In this document: positions 44,185 through 53,980 of the stretch, in pieces
Position numbering within the stretch: position 1 is the first letter of the stretch
How the letters are laid out: every line of letters begins with the position of its first letter
NCBI RefSeq assembly: GCF_009834565.1
Contig: NZ_CP019428.1
Location: 1,302,001 to 1,366,000, forward strand
Length of the DNA: 64,000 bases
DNA from: Pseudomonas sp. R76
Lineage (GTDB): Bacteria > Pseudomonadota > Gammaproteobacteria > Pseudomonadales > Pseudomonadaceae
Direction of reading: 5' to 3'
The notes under the pieces: generated by a model
The model's database searches: none
The model's input: the letters and a program-made list of their open reading frames with translations, nothing else
What the model was told of the DNA's origin: nothing
Made by a program: the position numbers and the translations under genes

Positions 44185-45810
44185 ATGAAAATTCGAAATC
44201 TTAAGATTGCCACGAGAACCGTTCTCTGTTTTAGTGTTCTTGCTTTGGCTACAATTAGTCTAGGTTTATTTGGTTTAAGCCAATTGTCTATAATTCGTGA
44301 TCAAGCATTGATTTTAGAGACTAATAGTATGCCAAGTATAATTGAGGCAGATAATTTGGCTTTGCAGTTAGCGCGTGCTCGTATGGAGGTGTTACGTTTG
44401 GTAGCAATGCCAGATTTAGATACTCGAATTAGTACGGAATCTAAGTTAAAAAAGATAAATGACGAAATAGATGCCGCCTTCAATCGTTATCAACCACTGC
44501 TTAGTAGTATCGAAGAGAGGCAAAAATTTGATTCGTTACATAGGGTCTACCAGGATTATGTTAAGCGATTAGAGCAGCTAAAAAATCTTGTCGCTTTAGA
44601 CGAAATCGATACAGCTCGTGCATTTATAAAAAGCGATATGGCTGGCGCTGGTGCACAGATGAATGAGATTTCTGAGGCCTTGCGCTTCATAAACTTACGC
44701 GACGTTCATGAAGCCTCAGTATCTAGTGATAAAACCTACTGGTACTCAAAAGTAATTACTTTTTTTGCCGTGCTTTTGTCTTTGGTTTTTTCGGTAGTTA
44801 TCGCTTGGCGATTTACACTCAGTTTGGCTCAACCCATAACTCAAGCTGTGATAGCAGCGAAAACTATCGCTAACGGCGACCTAACTCAGTCACTCGATGT
44901 GCGAGGTACAGACGAGCCAGCTCTTCTCTTACAGGCTATGAAGCTCATGCAAAATAGCCTGCTTGATACTATCAGTCACCTAGAATACTCGTCCACTCAG
45001 CTAGCTTCTTCAGCCGAGGAAATGTCTTCTGTGATGCAAGAGAGTGCTAAGGATATGTTACTTCAGAGAACTGAAATCGAAATGGCTGCTACTGCAATTA
45101 ATGAAATGAGCCAAGCGGTCGAGGAAGTAGCCAATAACGCAACATCTACCTCTATAGAGTCCCAAAAAGCTGCGGAAATAGCTCGCCAAGGTCAGTCTCA
45201 GTTGGAGACCACATTAATCGCTATAGAGACACTGACTGTAGACGTTCTCGACGCTCAGTCGCGAGCACATCGATTAGCAGAACAGACGACTAATATTACA
45301 AATGTGCTAGATGTTATCCGTTCGGTGGCCGATCAAACTAATCTCCTAGCCCTAAATGCCGCGATCGAGGCTGCGCGCGCGGGTGACGCCGGTCGCGGAT
45401 TTGCCGTTGTAGCCGACGAGGTGAGGGCTTTAGCTCATCGCACCAGCGAGTCAACACGCGAAATAGAATCAATGATAGTTAACATTCAAACTGGTACCGC
45501 ACATACCGTAGAAGCTCTCGAATCTAGTGCTGAGCAGGCAAATCTAACTCGTATTCAGGCGCAATCGGCAAGCCAAGCCCTTACAGCTATCGCAAAAGCG
45601 GTATCAGGGATAGATGAGCTTAACCTCGTAATAGCGAGCTCAGCTGAGGAGCAGGCACAGGTATCGCGAGAAGTGGATAGAAATATAATTCGGATACGTG
45701 ATCTATCTTTACAAACAGCTTCTGGTTCTGAGCAGACTCGAGATGCTAGCCAACAGCTGTCGGAACTCGCATCAGTTTTGAATGCTCAAGTGCGTAAGTT
45801 TCGAGTGTGA
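44185..45810 (+). CDS. Methyl-accepting chemotaxis protein
   Basis: 541 residues from the ATG at 44185. The first span is about 11-33; a periplasmic four-helix-bundle sensor domain follows to ~183 (4HB_MCP type, [21 protein letters not shown]). The second span is about 187-206, then HAMP, then the cytoplasmic signalling hairpin with [23 protein letters not shown] near 385-405. It tells CheA about an unknown ligand. There is no C-terminal pentapeptide for CheR binding. The codons are AT-rich like its surroundings. A degenerate IS3 element abuts its 3' end. Confidence 0.92.
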   Translation: MKIRNLKIATRTVLCFSVLALATISLGLFGLSQLSIIRDQALILETNSMPSIIEADNLALQLARARMEVLRLVAMPDLDTRISTESKLKKINDEIDAAFNRYQPLLSSIEERQKFDSLHRVYQDYVKRLEQLKNLVALDEIDTARAFIKSDMAGAGAQMNEISEALRFINLRDVHEASVSSDKTYWYSKVITFFAVLLSLVFSVVIAWRFTLSLAQPITQAVIAAKTIANGDLTQSLDVRGTDEPALLLQAMKLMQNSLLDTISHLEYSSTQLASSAEEMSSVMQESAKDMLLQRTEIEMAATAINEMSQAVEEVANNATSTSIESQKAAEIARQGQSQLETTLIAIETLTVDVLDAQSRAHRLAEQTTNITNVLDVIRSVADQTNLLALNAAIEAARAGDAGRGFAVVADEVRALAHRTSESTREIESMIVNIQTGTAHTVEALESSAEQANLTRIQAQSASQALTAIAKAVSGIDELNLVIASSAEEQAQVSREVDRNIIRIRDLSLQTASGSEQTRDASQQLSELASVLNAQVRKFRV

Positions 45811-45814
45811 TCGC

Positions 45815-46350
45815 ATGAGCCTTCCCCAGGCATGGTTGCTTATCATAACTTTCTCCAGACTTACGCAATTCAGCACAGACCCTAGATGCCCCATACACAC
45901 TACGGCTCGCTGCATAGGAATCACTGATCAGTCCTACCAGCCGACGCTCCTCTTTTTTGCGATCAAATACAGGCTTAGATAACTATCGATAAAACTCGGC
46001 ACGAGCAAATTACAAACGCGACGCAGTGTAGTGATAGCTTATTGATGCTGATGCTCTTACATAAGGCAGTATTTAACTGCAGTTTATTGGCGAAGTATCG
46101 TACTGGCTTTTTAATATGTCTTACTCTTCTTCCAAGTACTTCATTTTGGCTCGCTGTCGTAGCATCTCGCTTTCAGCGTCGATCAGTTCATTGGCCTATC
46201 TTTAGATTGTGCAAAGCGTCACGGATCCAACCCACTTTTATATGCTGTGGCCGGCACGCCAAGCCACTTCGTTATTTTCGTAACGTTTTATCTGCATTCA
46301 ATGACATGCCTGACTACTTCCGCATTGAATTTACTCTTTGGCTTCCTTCT
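45815..46350 (-). mobile_element. Degenerate IS3-family insertion sequence (orfA and orfB remnants)
   Basis: Reading the minus strand, 46350 down to about 46060 gives orfA pieces: KPKSKFNAEVVRHVIECR, a TAA, then KITKWLGVPATAYKSG. In a second frame it gives LIDAESEMLRQRAKMKYLEEE, a TAA, then DILKKPVRYFAN. These match the IS3 orfA pattern (PEFKAEVVRLV ... RRLGVPATT ... LRAELKRV.ERDILKKA.AYFA). From 45964 down, KKEERRLVGLISDSYAASRSV followed by YGASRVCAELRKSGESYDK matches the start of orfB. Stops, frameshifts and the missing catalytic DDE part show it is dead. Terminal repeats were not identified. Confidence 0.78.
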
Positions 46351-46477
46351 ATGCTCAAAACTTAGGCTAGAGATTTCTACGATGCTGGAGACAGTACAAT
46401 TCACAGCTATTCACAAGATATTTATTCAGCTGTTGTTACAATGTCTTAAATATTTTTTCATGGAGGTCGACTGAACA

Positions 46478-49400
46478 ATGATCGATACCAAAATCAACTC
46501 AGCTATTGCTAACGCCCACATCAAAGACTCACGTGATGCAGGCTCTAAGTGGAATAGTGCATTGGTCGTTGCTATGCAAAAGAGCGAGGATAGCTCGGGT
46601 AAGTCCGCAGACGCCGCGCGTGAGCAGGCCAAGGAATTGGGCATCGTTTGGGAGCGTCCGAACGGTGACAACCGCTCGGTCAAGGCCATCATGGAAGACT
46701 CCAAATTGCTTCGCAATTTAGGCAACCAAGAGGGCATGCGCGATGCACTGAAGGCGAGGGTCGGTGACTTCGACAGCGATCCTGATGCCGCTTTTCGTGC
46801 AGTGCAGGTGCTGGATCATATCGAGCGGTTCGATGAAGACGGCCGGTTGGTCTCCGGCACTACGCTCGGTAACGAGAGCATCGATGGTGTGAGCTCCAGT
46901 GGACAGGTTTACCATGGCACCGAAGCTGGGCGCTTGAAAGACTTTGGCAAGTTCGGCTTCGAGTCCCTCAAGGGTGACCTGGGTAATCGCACCGCCGCCT
47001 TCAAAGACCCCAAGACTCGTGACGCCGCTGAAGCCAAGGGTATTAAGTGGGAGCGGCCCGACAAAGATCGACGTTCTGCCCAGGACATTCTTAACAACAC
47101 TCCGGCGCTTAAGGATATCGACGGTAAGAAGGATGTCGAGCGCCTGCTGATGGATCAGGTCGGTGACTACAAGCACGATGCCGATGCCGCCTATCGCGCA
47201 TCCCAAGTATTAGAGCATGTCCAGCGCCTGGACGGCGACGGCAAAGCTATCGTCGGCGAGGACGCAGGCAACGGTAAGATCGATGGTTTTACCAGCAGCA
47301 ACGAGGCCAAGCACGGTACCGAAGCCGGGCGCTTGCAAGACTTCGGTAAGGATGGCTTCGACAGTCTCAAGGGACATCTTGTCGATCGTAGCAAAGTGGG
47401 CGAGGACAAAAGCGCCCGTGCTGAGGCCGAAAAGCTCGGTATACACTGGGAGCGTCCGCAGGGAGACGACTCCAGTCCCCAAGCGATTATCGACAGCAGC
47501 CCCTTGCTCAGTCGTTTGGGCAACCAGAGCAGTGTCAAGGACATGCTCAAGGACCGCGTCGGCGACTATGAGCACGACGCCGATGCTGCTTACCGTGCCG
47601 TCCAGGTGCTGGAGCACATCGAACGCTTCGATGGTGAAGGCAAGAGCCTCGTCGGCAAGGACGTCGGCAATGGCAGCATCGACGGTTTCAAAGGCGAGGA
47701 AGCTTCACACGGCAGCGAAGCTGGGCGCTTACAGGATTTCGGCAAGGACGGTTTCGAGAGTCTCAAAGGTACGCTGCCTGACACCCAGTCTGTAAAAACC
47801 GACGAGCAGTCCCGCAATAAGGCCAAGGTCAAAGGCATAGTGTGGGAGCGCCCCGACGGTGATACGCGATCAGCCCAAGATATTCTGAAGAATCATCCGC
47901 TACTCAAGAGTCTCGAAAACCATAGCGGTGTCAAGGACATGCTCAAGGATCAAGTGGGTGATTATGAGAAGGACGCCGATGCTGCCTACCGCGCTGTGCA
48001 GGTGCTCAATCACATTGAGCGCTTCGACGGCGCGGGCAACTTGATCGCCAGCAACAGCGTGGCTAACGACAAGCTCGATGGTTTCACCAGCAGCAACGAG
48101 GCCGAGCCAGGTACTGAAGCCGGGCGCCTGCAAGACTTCGGCAAGCATGGCTTCGACAGCTTGAACGGTATCTTGGTTGATCGCAGTGCAGTCGGCAAGG
48201 ATACCGAGGCGCGCGATAAGGCCCAGGCATTGGGCATCACTTGGAGCCGCCTCGACGGGGACAAACGCAGTGCCCATGAGATCGTCCAGGATACCCCTAT
48301 ACTGCGTGACTTGGGCAACCAGAGCGGGGTCAAAGACCTGCTCAAGGATCGTGTCGGTGACTACGAAACCGATCCTGACGCTGCTTGGCGTGCCGCCCAG
48401 GTGCTAGAGCATATCGAAACCTTCGACAGCCTTGGCAAGCAGCAGAGTGGTGCTAAGGTCGGAAATGGCAAAATCGACGACTTTACTCCTGACAACGAGG
48501 CCAGCCCCAACAGTGAGGCAGGTCGCCTGCAAGACTTTGGCAAGCATGGCTTCGACAGCCTAAAAGGCAAAATGGATTCGCGCGAAGGCGATAAGGGCGA
48601 GCCGCTCGCAGATGAGAATAGCGCTCGTGAGAATGCCGAGAAACTCGGTATCCGCTGGACAAGGCCGAAGGGCGATACGCGCCGAGCCGATGACATTCTC
48701 CGCGAAAACCCAATGCTTAAGCATCTAACCGACGACGAAGATGTCAAGCGCATGCTTAAGGCGCGTGTTGGCGATTATGAGAAAAATGCCGACGCCGCCT
48801 ATCGCGCAGTTCAGGTGCTCGAGCATATCGAGCGCCTCGACGGCGAGGGCAAGCAGATCGTCGGAAAAGAGGTCGGTAACGGCGAAGTGGATGGCTTCAG
48901 CAGCGGCCAAGCGCGCCACGGCACTGAGGCTGGGCGCCTAAAGGACTTCGGCAAATACGGCTTCGAGTCTCTCAAAGGCAGCTTGAAGGACCGTGCACAA
49001 GTCGGTGATGACAGACAGGCACGCGAGAAGGCCGAGGTCAAGGGTATCGTTTGGCAGCGTCCCGAGGGTGATGGACGAAGTGCCAGTGAGATCGTAAATC
49101 AGACGCCAGCGCTCAAGAGCTTGCCGAACGACAGCGGTGCGCGCGACCTGCTGAAGGATCGGGTCGGTGATTTCGAGCACGACGCCGATGCGGCTTTCCG
49201 CGCGGCCCAGGTGATCGAGCACATACAGCGCTTCGACGATGAGGGCAAAGCCCTGGTCGGCAAGGACACGGGTAATGGCCAGATCGACGGCTTCACCAGT
49301 AGTGGCGAGGCCAAGCATGGTACCGAGGCCGGCCGTTTGCAGGACTTTGGCAAGAACGGTTTCGACAGCCTGAATGGCGTGATTCCTAATCGCACCAAAG

Positions 49401-51796
49401 CTGGCAGCGACGCTACTGCCCGCGAGCAAGCCAAGAAACTGGGCATTGATTGGACGCGCCCCAGCGATGACAAGCGTTCGGCAGCTGAAATCCAACGCGA
49501 CTCGTCGCTTTTGCGTGGTTTGGAGAACCAGAGCGGTACCCGCGACATGCTCAAGGATCAGGTCGGTGATTTCGAACACGACGCTGACGCCGCCTACCGT
49601 GCCGTGCAAGTGCTCGAGTACATTGAAAGCTATTCCAATGATGGCGCCTTCAACACCGGCGGCGATAAGGGCAATGGCAAGATCGACGGTTTCACCAGCA
49701 GTGGTGAAGCCGAGCACGGCACCGAGGCTGGTCGCTTGCAAGATTTCGGTAAGTACGGCTTCTCGGCCCTGGAGCATCACGCCGGTAAGTATCAGGATTT
49801 CAAGAAAAACCATTTAGATTCTGACGCTTCGTCGCTGAAGATCGCTGAGTACGCCTCAATCCTGCATGAGAACTTCGACGCGATTCGCGAGGCCACCGGT
49901 GCCCGTGAGTTTCTGCGCGTGGGCGACTTGCAAAAATTCAAGAGCGAGCATGCCAATCTGCCCGATAACCTCAAGGAGGCGATCGATTTCTGGAGCAACC
50001 CAGGTACGTTCAAGCTGCTGGAAACCAGCGTCGACAAGATGCGCTATGGCTCGGACGGTTTGCTGACCAAGGAGGACATCAGCAATTGGATCGATAAGGA
50101 GGCGCCCAAGGACGCGGCCTCGGCCTCGCAGTTCCTGGCCCGCGCTAGCCAAGGTGGCGCTGTCGATGGCGTAGACACCTCGAAGATTGGCCCAGAGATT
50201 TTCAAAAAAACCAACCGTTATTCGGCCAAGGAAAAAGCCGCAGTAGTGCAAGACCTTCAGCAGGCCTACGGTTTGGTAATGATGGGTGAGAGTTCAGGTA
50301 TGTGGAAAAAAAGCCATATCGTCAAGAAGCTTGGGGATCGCGCCGGCGTGGGCGACGATCCCAAGGCTCTGATGAAAGACATACAGGCACACATCGACCA
50401 ACTGACCGCCGACAAGGAAGTGGTCAAGTACCTCGAACAGGCCGGCGCGACATCGATGGAGAAACTGGTCGGTAAAATCCCCGGTATGAAGGCCAGTGTG
50501 CAGAAGACCTACCAGGACGAAATCCTCAGCGGTAAGGCATTGGATGCGCTTTGGGAAAAAAACTCCAAGCAAGAAGGTGCCAGCAAAACCGAGGCGCTTA
50601 TCGCGTTCAATAACCTCGCGACCTCTACCCAAGCGGCGTTGGGCATTCACGATACGAAGGCAATCCAAAATGCGGTGGCCAAGAGCTCGATCGGTAAGGA
50701 CCTGCAACGTTACTACGAGCAGGACATCAGCACAGGCAAGCGTCTCGACGCGCTGATGGAAAAGGGGACTCCGGAGCAGGGCCTGAGTGCGTTCAGTATG
50801 GAAGTGGCGTTGTTCAACGCGACATTACCGGCTGACGTTACTGCCCCTTACGATGAAAAACTGGGGAAGCTGGTAAGCAAAAAAACTGCCCAAATCTTCC
50901 AGAAGGAGCTTACGTTCGACGATCTGAAAGCCGCCTATGGAGTGAACGGCGGCGAGCAGCTCGACGAGAAGAAGATCGAGTCGATTTTCGACTCGATTAA
51001 AGAACAGGCGCCCGAGTTGTTGGTGACCGACGCTGGCAAGACAATGAGCCGTGATCAACTCCTAAGCGCCATGCGCGGTTCGTGGGACATGATGCGTCAG
51101 GCCACCAAGGTGGGCATCAAGGCTGAATGGCTTACCGGAGGCGGCCTTAAGGACCTTAGTGACAAAGGTATCATGCACACCGTCAGCGGTCTGTTCCTCG
51201 CCGGGCTGAGCATTTCTAAAGGCGTCGCGGCCGGTGCTGACATGACGCCCAAAGCTGCTGCCAACGTGGCGATCAGCTCGATCCAAACCGCCGCAATAAT
51301 CACTGAAGGCGGCAGCAAAGCGTACACACAGTACATCAAGGACCTAGAGAGTGCCGTAGCGGCCAATGGAACGCAGCTTAGGGTCAGCCCTAACATCAAA
51401 GACAACCTAAGCCGGATAGGAAACTCTGCGTCGCTCGTGGGAAGCGCTGCGGGCATTGCCGGTGGGGTGCTAGGCATCATCGATGGCGTCCAAGCCATCC
51501 GTTCAGGTGACAAGCTTAACGGCGGGTTGAGCGTTACCAGCAGCGGCCTGGGTGTGATTTCCGGACTTGCCGTTGGCATTGAGGCCATCGCCGGCCTTTC
51601 CGGTATCTCGGTTACCGCTATTCCGATCATCGCCGGCAGCCTGAGCTTCGCCTCGGCCGCGAGCAACGTGCTCGCTGCCGCCGTGACCTTCGTCATGGTC
51701 GCGATCCAACAGAGCGAGCAGTCGTCTCGTGAGAACGACTACGCTGACCTTCTCGGCGATTATGTCGGTAAGTATGGGATTACTGGCAAGGCGTGA
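46478..51796 (+). CDS. Giant repeat protein with HrpK/HrpF/NolX-like C-terminus (putative type III translocator-like protein)
   Basis: 1772 residues; ATG at 46478 follows GGAGGTCGACTGAACA. No signal peptide is visible. Eight tandem repeats of about 132 residues fill roughly residues 47-1100. Each has a W-[EQST]-R-P/L segment, VGD[FY]..D.DAA.RA.QV[IL]..I, GNGKIDGF and EAGRL[QK]DFGK.GF.SL. A unique middle follows (1100-1560), then Gly/Ala-rich hydrophobic stretches at about 1645-1742 and a short charged tail. N-terminal repeats plus a C-terminal membrane region are the layout of the HrpF/NolX and HrpK translocators, which usually have two repeats at most. The family call is from recalled pattern only. 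The gene is much GC-richer than both flanks. No hrp box or secretion gene was found nearby. Confidence 0.7.
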   Translation: MIDTKINSAIANAHIKDSRDAGSKWNSALVVAMQKSEDSSGKSADAAREQAKELGIVWERPNGDNRSVKAIMEDSKLLRNLGNQEGMRDALKARVGDFDSDPDAAFRAVQVLDHIERFDEDGRLVSGTTLGNESIDGVSSSGQVYHGTEAGRLKDFGKFGFESLKGDLGNRTAAFKDPKTRDAAEAKGIKWERPDKDRRSAQDILNNTPALKDIDGKKDVERLLMDQVGDYKHDADAAYRASQVLEHVQRLDGDGKAIVGEDAGNGKIDGFTSSNEAKHGTEAGRLQDFGKDGFDSLKGHLVDRSKVGEDKSARAEAEKLGIHWERPQGDDSSPQAIIDSSPLLSRLGNQSSVKDMLKDRVGDYEHDADAAYRAVQVLEHIERFDGEGKSLVGKDVGNGSIDGFKGEEASHGSEAGRLQDFGKDGFESLKGTLPDTQSVKTDEQSRNKAKVKGIVWERPDGDTRSAQDILKNHPLLKSLENHSGVKDMLKDQVGDYEKDADAAYRAVQVLNHIERFDGAGNLIASNSVANDKLDGFTSSNEAEPGTEAGRLQDFGKHGFDSLNGILVDRSAVGKDTEARDKAQALGITWSRLDGDKRSAHEIVQDTPILRDLGNQSGVKDLLKDRVGDYETDPDAAWRAAQVLEHIETFDSLGKQQSGAKVGNGKIDDFTPDNEASPNSEAGRLQDFGKHGFDSLKGKMDSREGDKGEPLADENSARENAEKLGIRWTRPKGDTRRADDILRENPMLKHLTDDEDVKRMLKARVGDYEKNADAAYRAVQVLEHIERLDGEGKQIVGKEVGNGEVDGFSSGQARHGTEAGRLKDFGKYGFESLKGSLKDRAQVGDDRQAREKAEVKGIVWQRPEGDGRSASEIVNQTPALKSLPNDSGARDLLKDRVGDFEHDADAAFRAAQVIEHIQRFDDEGKALVGKDTGNGQIDGFTSSGEAKHGTEAGRLQDFGKNGFDSLNGVIPNRTKAGSDATAREQAKKLGIDWTRPSDDKRSAAEIQRDSSLLRGLENQSGTRDMLKDQVGDFEHDADAAYRAVQVLEYIESYSNDGAFNTGGDKGNGKIDGFTSSGEAEHGTEAGRLQDFGKYGFSALEHHAGKYQDFKKNHLDSDASSLKIAEYASILHENFDAIREATGAREFLRVGDLQKFKSEHANLPDNLKEAIDFWSNPGTFKLLETSVDKMRYGSDGLLTKEDISNWIDKEAPKDAASASQFLARASQGGAVDGVDTSKIGPEIFKKTNRYSAKEKAAVVQDLQQAYGLVMMGESSGMWKKSHIVKKLGDRAGVGDDPKALMKDIQAHIDQLTADKEVVKYLEQAGATSMEKLVGKIPGMKASVQKTYQDEILSGKALDALWEKNSKQEGASKTEALIAFNNLATSTQAALGIHDTKAIQNAVAKSSIGKDLQRYYEQDISTGKRLDALMEKGTPEQGLSAFSMEVALFNATLPADVTAPYDEKLGKLVSKKTAQIFQKELTFDDLKAAYGVNGGEQLDEKKIESIFDSIKEQAPELLVTDAGKTMSRDQLLSAMRGSWDMMRQATKVGIKAEWLTGGGLKDLSDKGIMHTVSGLFLAGLSISKGVAAGADMTPKAAANVAISSIQTAAIITEGGSKAYTQYIKDLESAVAANGTQLRVSPNIKDNLSRIGNSASLVGSAAGIAGGVLGIIDGVQAIRSGDKLNGGLSVTSSGLGVISGLAVGIEAIAGLSGISVTAIPIIAGSLSFASAASNVLAAAVTFVMVAIQQSEQSSRENDYADLLGDYVGKYGITGKA

Positions 51797-52545
51797 TCGC
51801 AGTGAGCGGCTGGTGCGTGCTGGCCGCTTGCGGCACTGGGTGGTACTACACGACCTCAGGGGAGGCGAACATGTCAGTCATGCTATAGGTTGTGCAAGAT
51901 TGTCATAAGCCATGGCATCAATGCTCGCGTCATCAGAAGGTGGATGCGGCTCTTTAGATACAAATCTATATTGACTCGGTATTGGATTTGCACTGGCACC
52001 GCCTCGGCGCACGCAGTGTGGTTCGGAAAGAGAAGTAATCGTGAGAACTGACGCGTTTTACGCGGGATCAGCGAATAACTTCCGAGCCTTAAGCGCACAT
52101 CTTGCCTAAATTTTTTAGCTTACACCCATCGATTATTTCCTTCCAAAGTTCATGTCAATTAGTTTCTTAATTATTCTAGAAGTTTAGGCCATGTTTTCAT
52201 TTCCTAAATGTCCTCTGCTTTCCTTAATTACTGACAAATTTATTGCGAGGAGCGTCGCTAGCTCTTCCTTCTCACCGAGGTATCCTACAGCTTTTGTTGA
52301 CATGGCCAAGCATCAGATTTTATTGGGTTTTCTGAAAAATGCTTGGTATGCCTCAAGACTTAAGTCATGTACTTGAGCGCATGATCTAAACTGAGATGAA
52401 ACTGCACATCATCGAATCACACCATCTTCGCTCATTTCTGATTCCGACTGCAAAATTCAACTCCGCTGATTCAGAGCAGCGACCGCAAATCGAATTTTCT
52501 CAGCTATACCGTGCGAATAAACGATTACGGACTCGTACGTCTCAG
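51797..52545. other. Intergenic region with a possible IS66 orfA relic
   Basis: 749 bases. Plus-strand 51890-51958 reads LCKIVISHGINARVIRRW, close to the HGINANLVRRWIR part of IS66-family TnpA; nothing else of that element is visible. A ribosome-like GGGGAGGCGAAC with ATG at 51871 opens only a five-codon frame. The rest is AT-rich and unassigned. Confidence 0.45.
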
Positions 52546-52929
52546 TTACTTTTCCTTAGAGGAATAGCGATCGTCATATTTAGCCATCGCATATTCAACT
52601 TCTGAAATATGCTCAACTGTCCATGAATAAAGCGCCTGAAAAGGATAGTCCAGCGAACGACCAAGCTTCGTTATTTCGTATTCGACGGCAATTGGTGAGG
52701 TCGCAATCACTCTTCTTTCGACAATCCCGTGTCGTTCAAGCCTGCGCAAACACTCCGTCAGGGCCTTTTGAGTCACTCCTCCTATGCGACGCAGGATAGC
52801 GTTAAATCGCAAAGGTCCATTGCGCAGCGAAGCAAGGATGAGTATCGACCACTTGTCGGCGATCTGGTCGAGTATTAGGCGGCTAGGGCAAACGGTTGGT
52901 GGTAAGACCTTTTGACGGGATTTCGGCAT
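52546..52929 (-). CDS. HxlR-family transcriptional regulator
   Basis: 127 residues of a winged-helix HxlR-type regulator: CPSRLILDQIADKWSILILASLRNGPLRFNAILRRIGG, then LTECLRRLERHGIVERR. It begins with a Cys-containing segment (VCPS) where redox-sensing HxlR proteins such as QorR/HypR carry the sensing Cys. It is divergent from the qorB-like gene; the same pair exists in E. coli as ytfH-ytfG. The likely job is repression of that quinone oxidoreductase until quinone or aldehyde stress. Confidence 0.9.
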   Translation of the reverse strand: MPKSRQKVLPPTVCPSRLILDQIADKWSILILASLRNGPLRFNAILRRIGGVTQKALTECLRRLERHGIVERRVIATSPIAVEYEITKLGRSLDYPFQALYSWTVEHISEVEYAMAKYDDRYSSKEK

Positions 52930-52949
52930 GGAGGTTTCCTGGAAGTTAT

Positions 52950-53038
52950 CTAGTTACTTTGAAGTGCCTAATTGACGTTTAGTATACGACATATATTATT
53001 GTTGAGTCATCCGTTAGTATAAATGTTGGCTAGTTACT
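52950..53038. promoter_or_regulatory. Paired CTAGTTACT repeats between hxlR and qorB
   Basis: CTAGTTACT occurs at 52950-52958 and again at 53030-53038, 80 bases apart, one near each divergent start. They are candidate HxlR binding sites. The evidence is the exact repetition and position only. Confidence 0.4.
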
Positions 53039-53125
53039 GCACGTTAGGTGTGGCTTAGCATATTCGATAAGATGTTTGCTCAATCAAAAGACAAAACCTA
53101 CACATAGGCATAGGAGGTTCAGAGA

Positions 53126-53980
53126 ATGATTGCTGTTACAGGTGCAAATGGAAATCTAGGTCAACTGGTTATTAGAGAGCTTTTGCGAGTCATTCCCGCA
53201 ACTCAAATCGTAGCTGCCGTGCGCAGTCCAGAGAAAGCCGACGATTTGCGTGCTTTGGGCGTTAAGGTGCGCGAGGCTGATTACGATCACCCAGAGACGC
53301 TGGAGGCGGCGTTTAGAGGTGTTGAGAAATTGTTACTCATCTCGGCAGTGCAGCCTGGCGAAAGATTTCGGCAACACAAGGCCGTGATCGATTTTGCCAA
53401 ACAAGCGGGTGTAAGGCTGATCGCTTACACCAGTATGTTGCGGACCGACACATCCCGCCTGATCCTTGCCGAAGAGCATAAAGCAACCGAAGATTACCTG
53501 AAGAAATCCGGCATGGAGTTTGTGATGCTGCGCAACGGCTGGTATATAGAGAATCATACAGGTATGCTTTCTTTGGCGCTTGCTAATGAATTCATCATTG
53601 GTAGCGCTGGACAAGGGCGGTTTGCCTCTGCTTCACGTGCCGATTATGCTGCCGCAGCCTCTGTTGTACTAACGCAACCAGGTCATGTAAATAAAGTTTA
53701 TGAATTGGCTGGAGACCATTCTTACTCGATGTACGAATTTGCCGAGGAAGTCTCTAGGTATGCTAGTCGAAAAATCCCTTACAACAATCTTTTACCAGCC
53801 GAATATGAAGATCAGTTGTTAAGCTTCGGGGTGCCAAAAATGGTTGTTGATGTTGTCATTGATGCAGATATGAAGTCTATGACAGGAGAGCTGGATAGTT
53901 CTTCCCGTGACCTATCTAATCTTATTGGCAGAAACACGACGCCTCTGTCTGATGCGATAAAGTTGGTGATTCAGGCCTAA
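53126..53980 (+). CDS. qorB: NAD(P)H:quinone oxidoreductase type 2 (QorB/YtfG-like, NmrA fold)
   Basis: 284 residues of an atypical short-chain dehydrogenase. The NADP-binding motif is TGANGNLGQLV (about 4-14), with AVRSPEKADDLRALGVKVREADYD after it. Further marks are LRNGWYIENHTG and ADYAAAASVVLTQPGHVNKVYELAG, as in E. coli YtfG (286 residues). It reduces quinones with NADPH and is thought to protect against quinone or electrophile damage. The ATG follows TAGGAGG. It is controlled, most likely, by the divergent HxlR protein. Confidence 0.88.
   Translation: MIAVTGANGNLGQLVIRELLRVIPATQIVAAVRSPEKADDLRALGVKVREADYDHPETLEAAFRGVEKLLLISAVQPGERFRQHKAVIDFAKQAGVRLIAYTSMLRTDTSRLILAEEHKATEDYLKKSGMEFVMLRNGWYIENHTGMLSLALANEFIIGSAGQGRFASASRADYAAAASVVLTQPGHVNKVYELAGDHSYSMYEFAEEVSRYASRKIPYNNLLPAEYEDQLLSFGVPKMVVDVVIDADMKSMTGELDSSSRDLSNLIGRNTTPLSDAIKLVIQA

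Noticed and set aside
45905..45945. Possible HrpL-type (hrp) box GGAATC upstream of the giant repeat gene
   Set aside because: The second half does not match CCAC-N2-A, and the bases belong to the IS3 orfB relic.
46042..46365. 107-residue plus-strand frame before the giant repeat gene
   Set aside because: It lies opposite the recognisable IS3 orfA relic and has no features of its own.
46618..49775. EF-hand calcium loops in the GNGKIDGF elements
   Set aside because: Loop position 1 is often Lys or Glu and position 3 is Ala or Val, so the standard ligands are missing.
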